Source: Candidatus Tectimicrobiota bacterium (GTDB lineage: Bacteria > JACPUC01). From it: 64,000 bases of DNA. How positions within the stretch are numbered: position 1 is the stretch's first letter; every line of letters begins with the position of its first letter. Positions 1 to 9,564 of this stretch are shown here, piece by piece. The notes under the pieces are model-generated. The model was not told where the DNA came from. It searched no databases and was given only the letters and a program-made list of their open reading frames with translations. The DNA is taken from assembly GCA_016192455.1 (NCBI GenBank), contig JACPUC010000002.1:71501-135500 (forward strand). The letters run 5' to 3'. The translations under genes and the position numbers were made by a program.

Positions 1-88
1 CTGCCTGGCCAGCAGGTATACTGAGCGCTCTCACGTGAGTCGCTCCGCTTGCCCGACAGCCACGAGTCCTCTCAGGAACGGAACTCCC

Positions 89-1495
89 ATGGCAAAAGAC
101 CTGCGCTCGTTTCTTGACGAACTGGCGCGCGTGGCGTCAGGAGACCTGCTGCGCATCGCCCGGCCCGTCATGCCGCACCAGTTCGAGGTGACCGCCATCC
201 TCCAGCAGCTCGAGGACGGCGAGCGCTTCCCGCTGCTGCTCTTCGAGGCGCCGCGCAGTGTCGAGGGGCATCCCTGCCCGTTCCGCTTGGTGAGCAACGT
301 CTTCGCCACGCGGGAGCGCTGCGCCCTGGCGCTGGGCCGCGAGGCGAGCCAGAGCAAACTGCCGCTGAGCCTCGAGTATGCCCGCCGCGAGCGCCGGCCG
401 CTCTCCCCGATCACCATCCCCCCAGCGGACGCCCCGGTGAAAGAGGTGGTGCAAGAGGGCGAGGAGGCCGACCTGTCGATTTTTCCCATCGTGCGCCACC
501 ACGCCATGGACGCCGGGCCGTACTTCGACATGGCCGTCGTCAACCGCGAGCCGCGGGAGGGGTTCTACAACAGCGCCTTCCAGCGCACCATGTACAAGGG
601 GCCGCGGCGGCTCGGCATCCATCAGTCTCCCCGCCACAACTGGCAGATCGTGCGCTCTCTCGCCCGCCAGGGGAAGCGCGCGCCGATCATCGTCGTCGTC
701 GGCCACCATCCGGCCTTCTACCTAGGCTGCCTCAACGTCGCCGCCTACGGGGTGGATGACTACGAGCTCATCGGCGGCATCATCGGCGAGCCGCTGCGGC
801 TCACCCCCTCCGCCACCTGGGGCGAGGAGTTCCTCATCCCCGCCGACGCCGAGCTCGTCATCGAAGGGGATCTCGATCCCCAGGACCTCGAGGTGGAGGC
901 GCCCTTCGGCGAGTTCACCGGCTACTACGGCCCGCAGCGCCTGCGGCCGGTGATCCACGTGACGGCCGTGAACCACCGCGCCGACGCCATCCTGCAACAC
1001 AACTTCGTGGGTCACCCCGACTGCTGGGTGCTCGGCGGCATTCCGAAAGAGGGGGCGATCTACAACCTTATCAAAGGCGTCGTTCCCGGCGTCACCGCGG
1101 TGCACCTCCCCCTCTCCGGGAGCTGCCGCTTCAACTGCTACATCAGCGTCGATAAGCGCGTCGACGGCGAGACTAAGCAGGCGGCGCTCCTGGCCCTCGG
1201 CGCGGTGGATTTCGTGAAGAACGTCATCGTCGTGGACGCGGACATCGATGTCTTCAACGAGCGCCAGGTGATGTTCGCGGTGGCGACGCGCACCCAGGCC
1301 GATCAGGATGTCGAGATCATCAAGAACGCCAAAGGGAACACCCTCGATCCCTCGCAGACGCACGACATCATGGGGAGCAAGCTCATCATCGACGCCACCA
1401 TGCCGCTTGACCGTCCCTTCGCGGAGCGCGTCGCGGTGCCGAAATTCGCCCTTGAGAAATTCCCCTTGGAGGAGTACTTCCCCGAGGAGGCGTGA
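89..1495 (+). CDS. UbiD family (prenylated-FMN) decarboxylase
   Basis: Predicted reversible decarboxylase of the UbiD family, which uses prenylated FMN to remove CO2 from unsaturated or aromatic acids in the cytoplasm. The 468-residue length is typical. The family core motif EAPFGEFTGYYG carries the Glu pair E270/E275, matching the E277/E282 pair of fungal Fdc1. I chose ATG 89 (MAKDLRSF) because homologs start just before the helix DLRSFLDEL; the frame is open back to 35 but that extension is Arg/Ser/Pro-rich and not protein-like. It stands alone here with no UbiX flavin prenyltransferase in the window. A second UbiD lies at 25586. The substrate cannot be read from sequence; UbiD, a vanillate/hydroxybenzoate-type or other non-oxidative decarboxylase are all possible. 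Confidence 0.9.
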   Translation: MAKDLRSFLDELARVASGDLLRIARPVMPHQFEVTAILQQLEDGERFPLLLFEAPRSVEGHPCPFRLVSNVFATRERCALALGREASQSKLPLSLEYARRERRPLSPITIPPADAPVKEVVQEGEEADLSIFPIVRHHAMDAGPYFDMAVVNREPREGFYNSAFQRTMYKGPRRLGIHQSPRHNWQIVRSLARQGKRAPIIVVVGHHPAFYLGCLNVAAYGVDDYELIGGIIGEPLRLTPSATWGEEFLIPADAELVIEGDLDPQDLEVEAPFGEFTGYYGPQRLRPVIHVTAVNHRADAILQHNFVGHPDCWVLGGIPKEGAIYNLIKGVVPGVTAVHLPLSGSCRFNCYISVDKRVDGETKQAALLALGAVDFVKNVIVVDADIDVFNERQVMFAVATRTQADQDVEIIKNAKGNTLDPSQTHDIMGSKLIIDATMPLDRPFAERVAVPKFALEKFPLEEYFPEEA

Positions 1496-1669
1496 GCGCC
1501 GCGCGCGAGCCTCTAACGTCGTTGCGTCGTGACGGCTTGGGTGGCTGCCAGAGAAGGAGAAGTGTTAGGGGAACGAAGTGCGGCGGGCAGGCTGCCGGGA
1601 GGCGCGGGGTCGGCACGATGCCGCCTCGGTGCCTCCCGGGAACGACGCGAGCTGCAGCGTGCTGCGCAG

Positions 1670-2266
1670 CTACGGCAGGATGCCGACGACGGCGTACTCC
1701 GCCGGCCCGTTCGCCGGCTTCATGCCGATCACGACGACTTCCTGGCCCACTTTCAAGTCTTCCTTTTTTGCCGACGTCAGGCGGGTGATGACGGCCTTTT
1801 CGGGAATCTCCACGGTCTCCGACTTGTCTTTGTACTTGACAACGATGTCGTGCCCCATCCCCTTCTTCATGATCGAGGCGACGGCGGCGTTGGTCATCAT
1901 GTTCCCGCCGTAGAAGGGGAATTGCCCTTCAGCCCGGCCGCGCATGTCCTCGGGGAAGACGTGCACCATGGAGGCCGACATCATGCCGCCGCCCATGCGC
2001 TTGCCGGTGATGCCGATGTAGTCGTTCGGCTTCAGGTCGTTGAAGCTGATCGGCGCGTAGCGTCTGACGCCCAGCTTGGCGAGCGGCACCGTCGTCAGCT
2101 CGCCGTCGGGGGTCTTCACCGTCACGCCTTTCTCCGCCACCGCCGTGATCATGCCGCGAGCGCTCAGGCGCTGCGCCCCGGGAGCCGCACCCTGTGCCGT
2201 GGCGACAGCGCTGCTCGCCAGCAGCACGAAGACGATGAGCAATCCTCTTGCAACGCGATGTTTCAT
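1670..2266 (-). CDS. secreted protein of unknown function, beta-rich
   Basis: I do not recognise a named family with certainty. The 198-residue product starts MKHRVARGLL followed by a hydrophobic stretch and an Ala-x-Ala site near residue 24, a typical Sec signal peptide. The mature part alternates beta-strand-like segments (ITAVAEKGVTVKTPDGELT; VVVKYKDKSETVEIPEKAVI; LKVGQEVVVIGMKP) that resemble the small beta-barrel repeats of DUF5666-like periplasmic proteins. Met-rich patches (RMGGGMMSASMVHV; GGNMMTNAAVASIMKKGMG) might bind metal, but this is inference. It is transcribed away from ETF-QO and convergently with the UbiD gene. Probably extracytoplasmic; function open. Confidence 0.7.
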   Translation of the reverse strand: MKHRVARGLLIVFVLLASSAVATAQGAAPGAQRLSARGMITAVAEKGVTVKTPDGELTTVPLAKLGVRRYAPISFNDLKPNDYIGITGKRMGGGMMSASMVHVFPEDMRGRAEGQFPFYGGNMMTNAAVASIMKKGMGHDIVVKYKDKSETVEIPEKAVITRLTSAKKEDLKVGQEVVVIGMKPANGPAEYAVVGILP

Positions 2267-2573
2267 CGGTGTTCCCCCTTTCGCAGGTTCTTCTGGTGAG
2301 TATTCCTCTCAGGGCGCGGCCTGGGCGGCGCCCTGCGTTCTTGCGAATGTCAGGCAATCATAGTCAATTCCGAAGCTGGGCGCTATGCTCTTGGGGGCAC
2401 GAGCGCGAGGCTTGACCTCCGTGCGGGGCGGATGATCGGGAGCAGGGCGAGGGCGGTGCGCTCGCGCCCTTCACCTGCCCTTTGCGCCGGCGGTTCGTCC
2501 TTGACTTCGCCGCGGGCGCGAACCACCATCAATGGCGGAGCGGGTGTGACAGGCGGAGGCGGTGCGACGCTAC

Positions 2574-2580
2574 AGAGGAG
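2574..2580 (+). promoter_or_regulatory. ribosome binding site deciding a GTG start
   Basis: AGAGGAG lies 9 bases before GTG 2590 and supports that unusual start codon for ETF-QO over the more distal in-frame starts. Confidence 0.6.
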
Positions 2581-2589
2581 CGACGGGGC

Positions 2590-4302
2590 GTGAGCGTGCC
2601 GGCAGACGCAGAGGAAGAACGGGAAAGCCTGGACCTTGATGTCCTGTTCGTTGGAGCCGGGCCGGCGACCCTCGCCGGAGCTCTCCATCTCAGCAACCTG
2701 ATCGCCCGTCACAACGACAGCGTCGGCGCCGGCGGCAGGCGGCTCGAGGCGCCGGCGATCGCGGTCATCGAGAAAGGCGCGGCGCTGGGGAACCACAGCC
2801 TCTCAGGCGCCGTCATGAACCCCGTGGCGCTGCGCGAGCTGATGCCCGATTTCCTCCAGCGCGGCGCCCCCCTCGACCACGAAGTCACCGAGGACGCCGT
2901 CTACTTCCTGACCGAGCGCCAGGCCCTGAAGCTGCCGATCACCCCTCCGCCGATGCGCAACCACGGCAACTACGTGGTCTCGCTCAACAGGCTGGTGAAG
3001 TGGCTGGGCGAGCAGGTGGAGGCCGCGGGGGCGGACGTGTTCCCCGGGTTTGCCGGCGTCCAGGTCCTTTACGAAGGCGAGCGCGTCGTCGGCGTGCGCA
3101 CCGGGGATAAGGGTATCGATGCCCAGGGGCGGCGCCGCAGCAACTTCGAGCCCGGCATCGACCTAAAAGCGAAGGTCACCGTCTTCGGCGAGGGGGCGCG
3201 GGGCTCGCTGACGAAAGAGCTGGTGAAACGGTTGGCGCTTGATTCAGGCAGCAGCCCGCAGCTTTACGCCACGGGAGTGAAGGAGGTGTGGGAGGTGCCG
3301 GCCGCCCGCACCAAGCCGGGGCGCGTCCTGCACACGCTCGGCTACCCGCTCCAGCGCGAAACCTTCGGTGGCGGCTTCCTTTACACGATGGCGCAGAACC
3401 TTGTGAGCGTGGGGTTCGTCGTCGGTCTCGACTATGCCGATCCCTTCCTCGATCCCCATGCCGAGCTGCAGCGGTTCAAGCTGCACCCCCTGGTCGCCAC
3501 CCTCCTGCGCGACGGCAAGATGCTCCACTACGGCGCCAAGACCATCCCCGAGGGGGGCTACTACTCGATCCCCCGGCTGACCTGTGCCGGCGGTCTCCTG
3601 GTAGGAGACTCGGCCGGCCTCGTCAACGTGCCGCGGCTGAAGGGCATCCACTACGCCATGAAGTCGGGCATGCTGGCGGCGGAGACGATCCTCGATGGGC
3701 TGCTGGCGGATGATTTCAGCGCCGCCGCGCTCGGCCGGTATGAGACGGCGCTGCGCGCCAGCTACGTGGGGCGGGACCTCTACGCCATGCGGCATTTCCG
3801 GCAGGCCTTCGAGGGCGGACTCTGGTCGGGGATGCTGAAGTCGGGACTCATCTTCGCCACGGCCGGCCGCTGGCCGTTCAAACGGCGGCAACCCCTGGAG
3901 GATCACCGCCATCTCCGCAAGCTTGCGGGGCGTGCCGCAGGCCGGCAGGCGCCGGCGGACGGCAAGGGGCTGCGCTTCGACGATCAGCTCACCTTCGCCA
4001 AGCTGACCGATGTCTACCACTCCGGCACCACGCACGAGGAGAACCAGCCGGCCCATCTCCTGGTGCCCGATCGCCGGCTCTGCAGCACCAAGTGCCGGGA
4101 GGAGTACGGCAATCCCTGCCAGTTCTTCTGCCCGGCGCAGGTCTACGAGATGGAAGCCGATGAGGCTGGGGGCGGCAACCACCTGAAGCTGAACCCCAGC
4201 AACTGCGTGCACTGCAAGACCTGCGACATCAAGGACCCCTACGGCAACATCACCTGGGTTCCACCCGAAGGCGGCGGCGGACCGGTGTATACGAATCTCT
4301 GA
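2590..4302 (+). CDS. electron transfer flavoprotein-ubiquinone oxidoreductase
   Basis: Membrane-associated ETF:quinone oxidoreductase that passes electrons from acyl-CoA and other dehydrogenases via ETF to the quinone pool. The N-terminus has the FAD-binding VGAGPATLAG motif (about residue 18), the middle has the family segment GNYVVSLNRLVKWLGEQVE, and the C-terminus carries the 4Fe-4S cluster cysteines in CSTKCREEYGNPCQFFC and CVHCKTCDIKDPYGN. The 570-residue length agrees with the family. I take GTG 2590 as the start because AGAGGAG at 2574-2580 sits 9 bases upstream; the open frame further upstream to 2482 is Arg-rich and unsupported. No ETF alpha/beta genes lie in the window. Confidence 0.93.
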   Translation: MSVPADAEEERESLDLDVLFVGAGPATLAGALHLSNLIARHNDSVGAGGRRLEAPAIAVIEKGAALGNHSLSGAVMNPVALRELMPDFLQRGAPLDHEVTEDAVYFLTERQALKLPITPPPMRNHGNYVVSLNRLVKWLGEQVEAAGADVFPGFAGVQVLYEGERVVGVRTGDKGIDAQGRRRSNFEPGIDLKAKVTVFGEGARGSLTKELVKRLALDSGSSPQLYATGVKEVWEVPAARTKPGRVLHTLGYPLQRETFGGGFLYTMAQNLVSVGFVVGLDYADPFLDPHAELQRFKLHPLVATLLRDGKMLHYGAKTIPEGGYYSIPRLTCAGGLLVGDSAGLVNVPRLKGIHYAMKSGMLAAETILDGLLADDFSAAALGRYETALRASYVGRDLYAMRHFRQAFEGGLWSGMLKSGLIFATAGRWPFKRRQPLEDHRHLRKLAGRAAGRQAPADGKGLRFDDQLTFAKLTDVYHSGTTHEENQPAHLLVPDRRLCSTKCREEYGNPCQFFCPAQVYEMEADEAGGGNHLKLNPSNCVHCKTCDIKDPYGNITWVPPEGGGGPVYTNL

Positions 4303-4473
4303 GGCTTGGCTCGCCGCCCTCGTCGCGTCGCTGCGGTGCGCGTCGCTCGCCCCCGCTGAACAGCGGAGACGCGTGGCTGCGACGGCTGTCCGGAGGCATC
4401 GAGGCAAGGGCTGTCGCCGAGAACAGCGAGGCTCCGCGGGACGAGGAGGGCGGCAGGGTGGAACCGGGCCGCG

Positions 4474-5943
4474 TTACGCCACCGCCGGGGGCCGGCGGCG
4501 GCGCAACAGCATGAGAGCGAGGATCACCAGGAGGAGGTTCTCCAGCGCCAAGATCGCCCAAGCGACCCAAGCGGGCGCCTGCCCGTCCCCGCCCCCAAGG
4601 CTGCCCAGGAACGAGGTGGAGCGCCTGCCGCCCGCGCGTTGGCTGTCCGCTTGCTGCCGCAGCACCGCCTGGCGAACGGCTTGCACCTCTTTGGCGATGG
4701 AGTTCGACGTCTCGGAGAGAGATGCCAAGTGCTGCAAGATGCGCTCGCCCTGTTCTCCCTGAAGAACTGCCGTGGCAGCCGTAGGAGCCGCCGCCGCCGC
4801 GGGGGCCTCGCGGCTGGCGCTCGAGGTGCCCTCCTGAGGCGCGCCTGGCGACGGTTGCGCGGCCGAGGCCATCTCAACCTGGCCCGGCGCCGCTGCTTCC
4901 CGAACCAGAGCGAGCAGCGCGGGCGCCCCATTCCCGGCGCCTCCAGCCCGCGACCGCGCGTCGCGACCCGGCGCGCCCTGCTGCTCATCGGGAGCGGTCA
5001 ACGTCGTTGCCTGCTGCTCGATGATCTTGCGGGCTTCGCGGTGGCTGATGCCGGCCATGCGCTCGCGCACCTGCCCCACGGCGAGGCGCTCCCCGGCCCG
5101 CAAGCGGTGGATATTCCCATCGACGAACTTTTCGCGGTTCATCCGCCAGAGCGCCACAGCGGCCTTCGAGAGATCAGCCTCCGGAATGCCGAGCCGGCGC
5201 CCCACGTTGAAGAGGGTCTCCCCCCCGGCGACAGGGCCAAAGTCATCCGCAGAAGCGGCGCCTGAGGCCCGGCCTGACTGGCTCGGGGAGCGCGGGTCCT
5301 GGGAGGCAGCGACAGGCGCGGCGCCTGAGCCGGCGGTCTCTCCGGCCTGAGCCATCGCCGCGGTTCCCGACCCTGAGGCCGTCATGCCATTGCCCGCCGT
5401 TGCCTCGCCGCTGCGCGGCTCTCCGGCCTCCGCGGGGCCAAGGGCGGCGAGCTTTGCCGCAGCATAGGCGGGATCATAGGGGCTGAGCTCCTGATAGGCT
5501 TCCCGCGCCAGGTGAAGCGACGCGGCGCGCTCCGCGAGAGGGGCGCCGGAGGCCACGCTGCGCTGGTACTCCCCAGCCAGGCGGTCGGCGGTGAAGCGCA
5601 GTGCCAGGCCCTGCATCTGCTTCACGGGGAAAACCCGGTTGACCAGGACGCCTGGGGCGCGGACCTCCAGCTCGACGTCCTTGATCTCCTTGATCGTGAA
5701 GCTGATCTGCGAGGGGGTGAAAGAGAGCCCCCTAGGTTCCGGCTGCACGACCCGCACCTCGAGGCTCGCGTCGCCGAGCTCCTCGGGGAGGGTCAGCGGC
5801 ACCTGGATGCGGTAGCCGCTCTGATCGACGGCGGTGATGCTCGGCTCACCCAGTCTCATCGGTGCGGCGCTGCGGCCCAACCACACCGGCGGTCCTGCGA
5901 CCAGCCCAACGACGAGCGCAGCAATGCCGAGGCGCTTTGCCAT
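4474..5943 (-). CDS. FimV/LysM-like membrane protein with C-terminal anchor
   Basis: A 489-residue envelope protein resembling the N-terminal half of FimV, the peptidoglycan-binding hub protein of polar pilus systems. A signal peptide (residues 1-27) is followed by a beta-rich domain, an Ala/Ser/Gly-rich linker (170-238), a FimV-type LysM domain (240-290: GETLFNVGRRLGIPEADLS), a second low-complexity linker, a short coiled segment (HLASLSETSNSIAKEVQAV) and a C-terminal membrane helix followed by RRRRPP. Unlike FimV proper there is no cytoplasmic TPR region after the membrane helix. ATG 5943 is preceded by AAGGGGAA; the longer frame to 6078 is not protein-like. No pilus genes are nearby, so a polar or septal wall-binding role is inference. 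Confidence 0.75.
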   Translation of the reverse strand: MAKRLGIAALVVGLVAGPPVWLGRSAAPMRLGEPSITAVDQSGYRIQVPLTLPEELGDASLEVRVVQPEPRGLSFTPSQISFTIKEIKDVELEVRAPGVLVNRVFPVKQMQGLALRFTADRLAGEYQRSVASGAPLAERAASLHLAREAYQELSPYDPAYAAAKLAALGPAEAGEPRSGEATAGNGMTASGSGTAAMAQAGETAGSGAAPVAASQDPRSPSQSGRASGAASADDFGPVAGGETLFNVGRRLGIPEADLSKAAVALWRMNREKFVDGNIHRLRAGERLAVGQVRERMAGISHREARKIIEQQATTLTAPDEQQGAPGRDARSRAGGAGNGAPALLALVREAAAPGQVEMASAAQPSPGAPQEGTSSASREAPAAAAAPTAATAVLQGEQGERILQHLASLSETSNSIAKEVQAVRQAVLRQQADSQRAGGRRSTSFLGSLGGGDGQAPAWVAWAILALENLLLVILALMLLRRRRPPAVA

Positions 5944-6490
5944 GACGGTTCCCCTTTTGGCTGCAAACCGAGTAGTGGCTCCCGCAGGACGTTGGCTCAT
6001 TCCCTTCCACCGCTTGGGGCAAATTCGAGCCTGCCGTGCTTCTCCATCGCGCCTGCGGCATGCCCCTTGTGACGCCACCCTCGTGCCTGCCCAGCAGCGA
6101 ACGTACAGTCTTCTCGCCTCTCCACGGCAGTCACCTGAGGCTAAGGATTATACGAATCTCAGCCAGTGTCAAGAGTCCAATTGACAAAGTCGGCCTCTCC
6201 GGCTGGTTCCCTTACTCCCATGCGCGTGACCTTCACGCCGCGTACTGGGCGCTGAGTGGTGCGCCCGCCCAGCGGCGCTCATCAAGACGCCGAGGCCACG
6301 CCGCGCCAACGGCGCGGCGCTGGAGCGCCTCGCCGCGCTCCTCTCGCGCCGAGGTTCCCCCCGGGAGGCGTGGCGCAGTCGCAGCGGCTGGACCTCTCAG
6401 GAGCATACCCTCCGACCGGCCGCACACGCAACCGATCCTGAGAGTCTCCGAGAATCCCGGCCTCGCCGGCCGCCCGTGAGAGGAATAGAG
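5944..6490. other. divergent intergenic region, 547 bp
   Basis: Lies between the FimV-like gene (minus) and the matrixin gene (plus). Apart from the possible minus-strand promoter near 6150-6170 and the matrixin ribosome binding site near 6480, I see no gene or repeat here. Confidence 0.5.
6147..6172 (-). promoter_or_regulatory. possible promoter of the FimV-like gene
   Basis: On the minus strand TTGACA (6172-6167) precedes a perfect TATAAT (6152-6147). The spacer is only 14 bases, shorter than the usual 16-18, so one of the two boxes may be fortuitous. About 200 bases upstream of ATG 5943. Confidence 0.3.
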
Positions 6491-8203
6491 ATGCGACGGA
6501 GGCGGTGGTGCGGCAAGCAGGCAGGGTGGGGTGTCAAGAGGTTGACACATCCATTCATCCAACTTGTCGCTCTCCTCGTTTGCGCCTGCCTGCTCAGCGG
6601 CGCGAGGGCCGCAGCCTTCGTGACCTCGCGCGCCCCGTCAGGCGCGGAGATTCTCTGGCCGCCCGATCGCCTCCCCACTCTCACCTACAGCCTCAGCTCG
6701 ATCCCACCGGTAAACACTTCTCAGCCTGGTGTGCAAGAAGCGATCCGCGCCAGCTTCCAGGCCTGGCAGGATGTGGAGACCAGCGTCCTCCGCTTCCAGG
6801 AGGGGGAGCCCGTAGCCGCCAATGAGCCCGGCCAGGACGGCGTGAACCTCGTGGCCTTCAACCCCTCCTCGGTCGACTTTCCGAGCAACTCGATTGCGGC
6901 GTTGACAAGCGTGGTCTTCGACTTCACGAGCGGCAAAATCCTCGATGCCGACATCATCCTCAATGATAACCTGACGTTCACCCTTGACGGCCCCGGGAAC
7001 CTTGACTTGCAAGCGATCGTCACGCATGAGGTCGGCCACTTCCTGGGTCTCGACCATGTGCTGCTCAATCAGGAGCTGCCGGCGTTCCCCGCGCGCACGC
7101 CGACGATGAACCCGGTCACCATCGGCCCGCCCGCCCGGACGCTGGAGCTCGACGACCGGGCGGGCGTCTCCTTCCTCTATCCGGTGGAGGGGTATGCGGA
7201 GCAGGTCGGCATCCTGAGAGGCCAGGCCTTTCCCATTGGCCAGCCGGCCCCGGTTTTCGGTGGGATGATCGTCGCCGTCGATGCGGAGACGGCGGCGGAG
7301 GTCCTGAGCGGCATCAGCGAGCGCTCCGGCGACTACCTCCTCTACGGCGTCCCCCCCGGGCGCTACACCCTGCACCTGCGCCAGGTGGACCCGGCGATCT
7401 TCCTGCGGGGCTACTTCGGGCAGGTTTCGCGCGGTGTCGCCCCGCAGACCTTGGGTGGCGAGGCGCAGCCGCTGATCCTGAACATCACCCCGGGCCTGAC
7501 GTTGGGCGGGCTGGACTTCGGCGGCGGCCCGCTCCCCACCCCGATCGGGCCGGGACAGATTGTGGATGGCGAGCTCCTCTTCCCGGACCAAACCGACCGC
7601 TACCGGCTTCAGGGCCAGGCAGGTCGATTCTTGACGATCGCCATGAATCGTGCCAGCGACGGACCCGATGCGCGCGGCAGCGTCCTGGACCCCCTCCTCG
7701 AACTCTACCTGCCCGATGGCCGGCGCGTTCTCGATGACGACAGCGGCGGCATGCCGGGTCAAGGCGCCAATGCGCTCATCGCCGACTTCCGCTTCCCTGT
7801 CACTGGCGAGTACCTCATCGTGGCGGCAGGCTTCCTGGGGCAAGGGAACGAGACCGGCCGCTACTCCCTCATCCTCGGCACGGAGTCCCGCAATCTTCTC
7901 CTCATCGACCCGCCAAGCGGGCCCGTGCCGTCGCCCTTCACCCTGCAGATGCACGTGGCCAATCCCCAGGGGCTGGAGGGCCTCGATCCCTCCCAAGTGA
8001 GCGTCGTGCTCAATGACCGCGTCATTGATCACCAGGGCCTTCTTGGCCTCATCGACGAAGGCGTCGTGACGGTGGAGAGCGTCGCCGGCACCACCCTCAT
8101 ACTCAAAGCCGAGCGGCTGCCGTTTCCCCTGCCGGAGATCAGCGTTCCCACCACGGTGCGCTTCCGCGTCGGCAGCGACGAGGCGGTGGTGGTGTATGAG
8201 TGA
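6491..8203 (+). CDS. secreted matrixin-type zinc metalloprotease with pre-peptidase domain
   Basis: Secreted zinc endopeptidase of the M10/metzincin group. A signal peptide (about residues 1-40, hydrophobic VALLVCACLLSGARAAA) precedes a catalytic domain with the full metzincin signature H179EVGHFLGLDH189 and a later Met-turn candidate TPTMNPV. After it come a carboxypeptidase-regulatory-like beta sandwich (about 235-350), a PPC pre-peptidase domain (about 355-465, QTDRYRLQGQAGRFLTIAM) and a C-terminal beta domain (about 465-570). ATG 6491 follows a GAGAGGA site; the GTG at 6476 is an alternative. The PPC domain is normally found in exported proteases, supporting extracellular action. Substrate unknown. 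Confidence 0.88.
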   Translation: MRRRRWCGKQAGWGVKRLTHPFIQLVALLVCACLLSGARAAAFVTSRAPSGAEILWPPDRLPTLTYSLSSIPPVNTSQPGVQEAIRASFQAWQDVETSVLRFQEGEPVAANEPGQDGVNLVAFNPSSVDFPSNSIAALTSVVFDFTSGKILDADIILNDNLTFTLDGPGNLDLQAIVTHEVGHFLGLDHVLLNQELPAFPARTPTMNPVTIGPPARTLELDDRAGVSFLYPVEGYAEQVGILRGQAFPIGQPAPVFGGMIVAVDAETAAEVLSGISERSGDYLLYGVPPGRYTLHLRQVDPAIFLRGYFGQVSRGVAPQTLGGEAQPLILNITPGLTLGGLDFGGGPLPTPIGPGQIVDGELLFPDQTDRYRLQGQAGRFLTIAMNRASDGPDARGSVLDPLLELYLPDGRRVLDDDSGGMPGQGANALIADFRFPVTGEYLIVAAGFLGQGNETGRYSLILGTESRNLLLIDPPSGPVPSPFTLQMHVANPQGLEGLDPSQVSVVLNDRVIDHQGLLGLIDEGVVTVESVAGTTLILKAERLPFPLPEISVPTTVRFRVGSDEAVVVYE

Positions 8204-8356
8204 CCTCGTCAAAGGCTGCAGAGAGCCGTGTTTATCCATGGATGGGACTTGAACCTGCTCCCAGTTCTGTTGTAAGCTTGAACGTAGGTTGGAGCATTTT
8301 GGCAGCCCTGCATGCTGGAGTGAGAGGAAGTTCTTCCCTCAACGTGACTGTCCAAT

Positions 8357-9564
8357 ATGGCCCAGTTTATTAAATCATTGAAACTTACCAATCTTCTCTC
8401 ATTTGGTCCAAAGGGCTGTTCCCTTGAGCTCAGACCTCTGACCGTGCTCATCGGTCCGAATGGGGCTGGAAAGTCGAACCTGATTGAAGCGATAAGCTTA
8501 CTTCAGGCAGCGCCGAGTGACTTACAACGCCATGTTCGAGAAGGTGGCGGAGTTCGGGAGTGGTTGTGGAAAGGGAATGAGGGGAATCCCGAAGCTTCCA
8601 TCGAAGCAGTCGTCGAGTACCCGTTTGGAACTATGCCGTTGCGCTATTGCCTGTCGTTTTCACACATGGCGAACCTGTTCTATATTTCAAACGAACGGCT
8701 TGAAAATGAACAATCATTGTCTGGCCAACCAGGACCTTACTTGTTTTTCGGATACGAGCGAGGAAGACCAATGCTTAGTGCCCGGGGGTCGTATATTGAG
8801 CCCCCTTATTATAAAGGCCGTGTGACGATAGAGCTGAACCAGGAGGACTATAGTCGTTTTCAATCTGTCCTCTCCCAGCGGAAAGACCCGACTCATTTTC
8901 CAGAGATCACATACCTGGGATATAAGTTTGGCCAGATACACTTTTATCGAGTATTGAACTTTGGACCATACACTCCTGGTTGTTTACCGCAAGCAGTGGA
9001 TGCGAGGGGGGGGCATTGGAGGAAAACTTTTCCAACCTGGCTATTGTTCTCAACGCCCTTAAGCTTAAAGGAGACGCCTTCCAACAAATTAAGGACAAGA
9101 TACGTGAGGTGTCTGATCAGTTCATTGACTTGGATACTATTGTCGATGGTGGACGTGTTCAGGTATATCTGAAAGAGAAAGGTCTTACATCACTTGTCCC
9201 AGCTACGCGCCTTTCAGATGGAACGATCCGGTACCTCTGCTTGTTGGCCATTCTCTGTCACCCCGAACCGCCACCGCTCATTTGCCTGGAAGAGCCGGAG
9301 CTAGGGCTGCATCCCGAAGTCATTGCGAGCGTGGCCAAGTTGCTGCGGGAAGCCGCGCAGCGCACGCAAATCATCGTTACGACGCACTCGGTTGAGCTGG
9401 TGGATGCGCTGACAGAGGAGCCGGAGGCCGTGGTGGTCTGCGAGCGTGAGGCTGAAGGGACTACCTTCCGGCGGCTCGAACGCTCATCGCTCTCTGAGTG
9501 GTTGGAAAAGTACACCCTCGGCGAGCTGTGGCAGAAAGGCGAAATTGGGGGTACGCGTTGGTAG
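8357..9564 (+). pseudogene. AAA (OLD/RecF-type) ATPase, frameshifted
   Basis: Two overlapping frames together encode one ABC-class ATPase of the OLD/AAA_21 kind. The first frame (8357-9172) holds the N-terminal half with Walker A LIGPNGAGKSN (residues 31-41); the second (from about 9008 to 9564) holds the signature-like ATRLSDGTIRYL, Walker B LICLEEPELGLHP and the switch-His strand IIVTTHSVELVDAL. The join falls in a run of eight G at 9006-9013; nine G would restore a single frame reading ...VDARGGALEENFSNLA. GC content and codon use are visibly lower than in neighbours, indicating transfer. It overlaps the start of a DUF4276 gene by 7 bases. Such ATPase pairs commonly act in phage defence. 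Either a decayed gene, a sequencing error, or expressed by slippage on the G run. Confidence 0.82.

Noticed and set aside
8240-8260. tRNA T-arm-like sequence on the minus strand (GGTTCAAGTCC) near the left edge of the accessory insert
   Set aside because: Would make a tempting attachment site, but the flanking T-stem bases do not pair and no acceptor stem follows, so a chance match is more likely.
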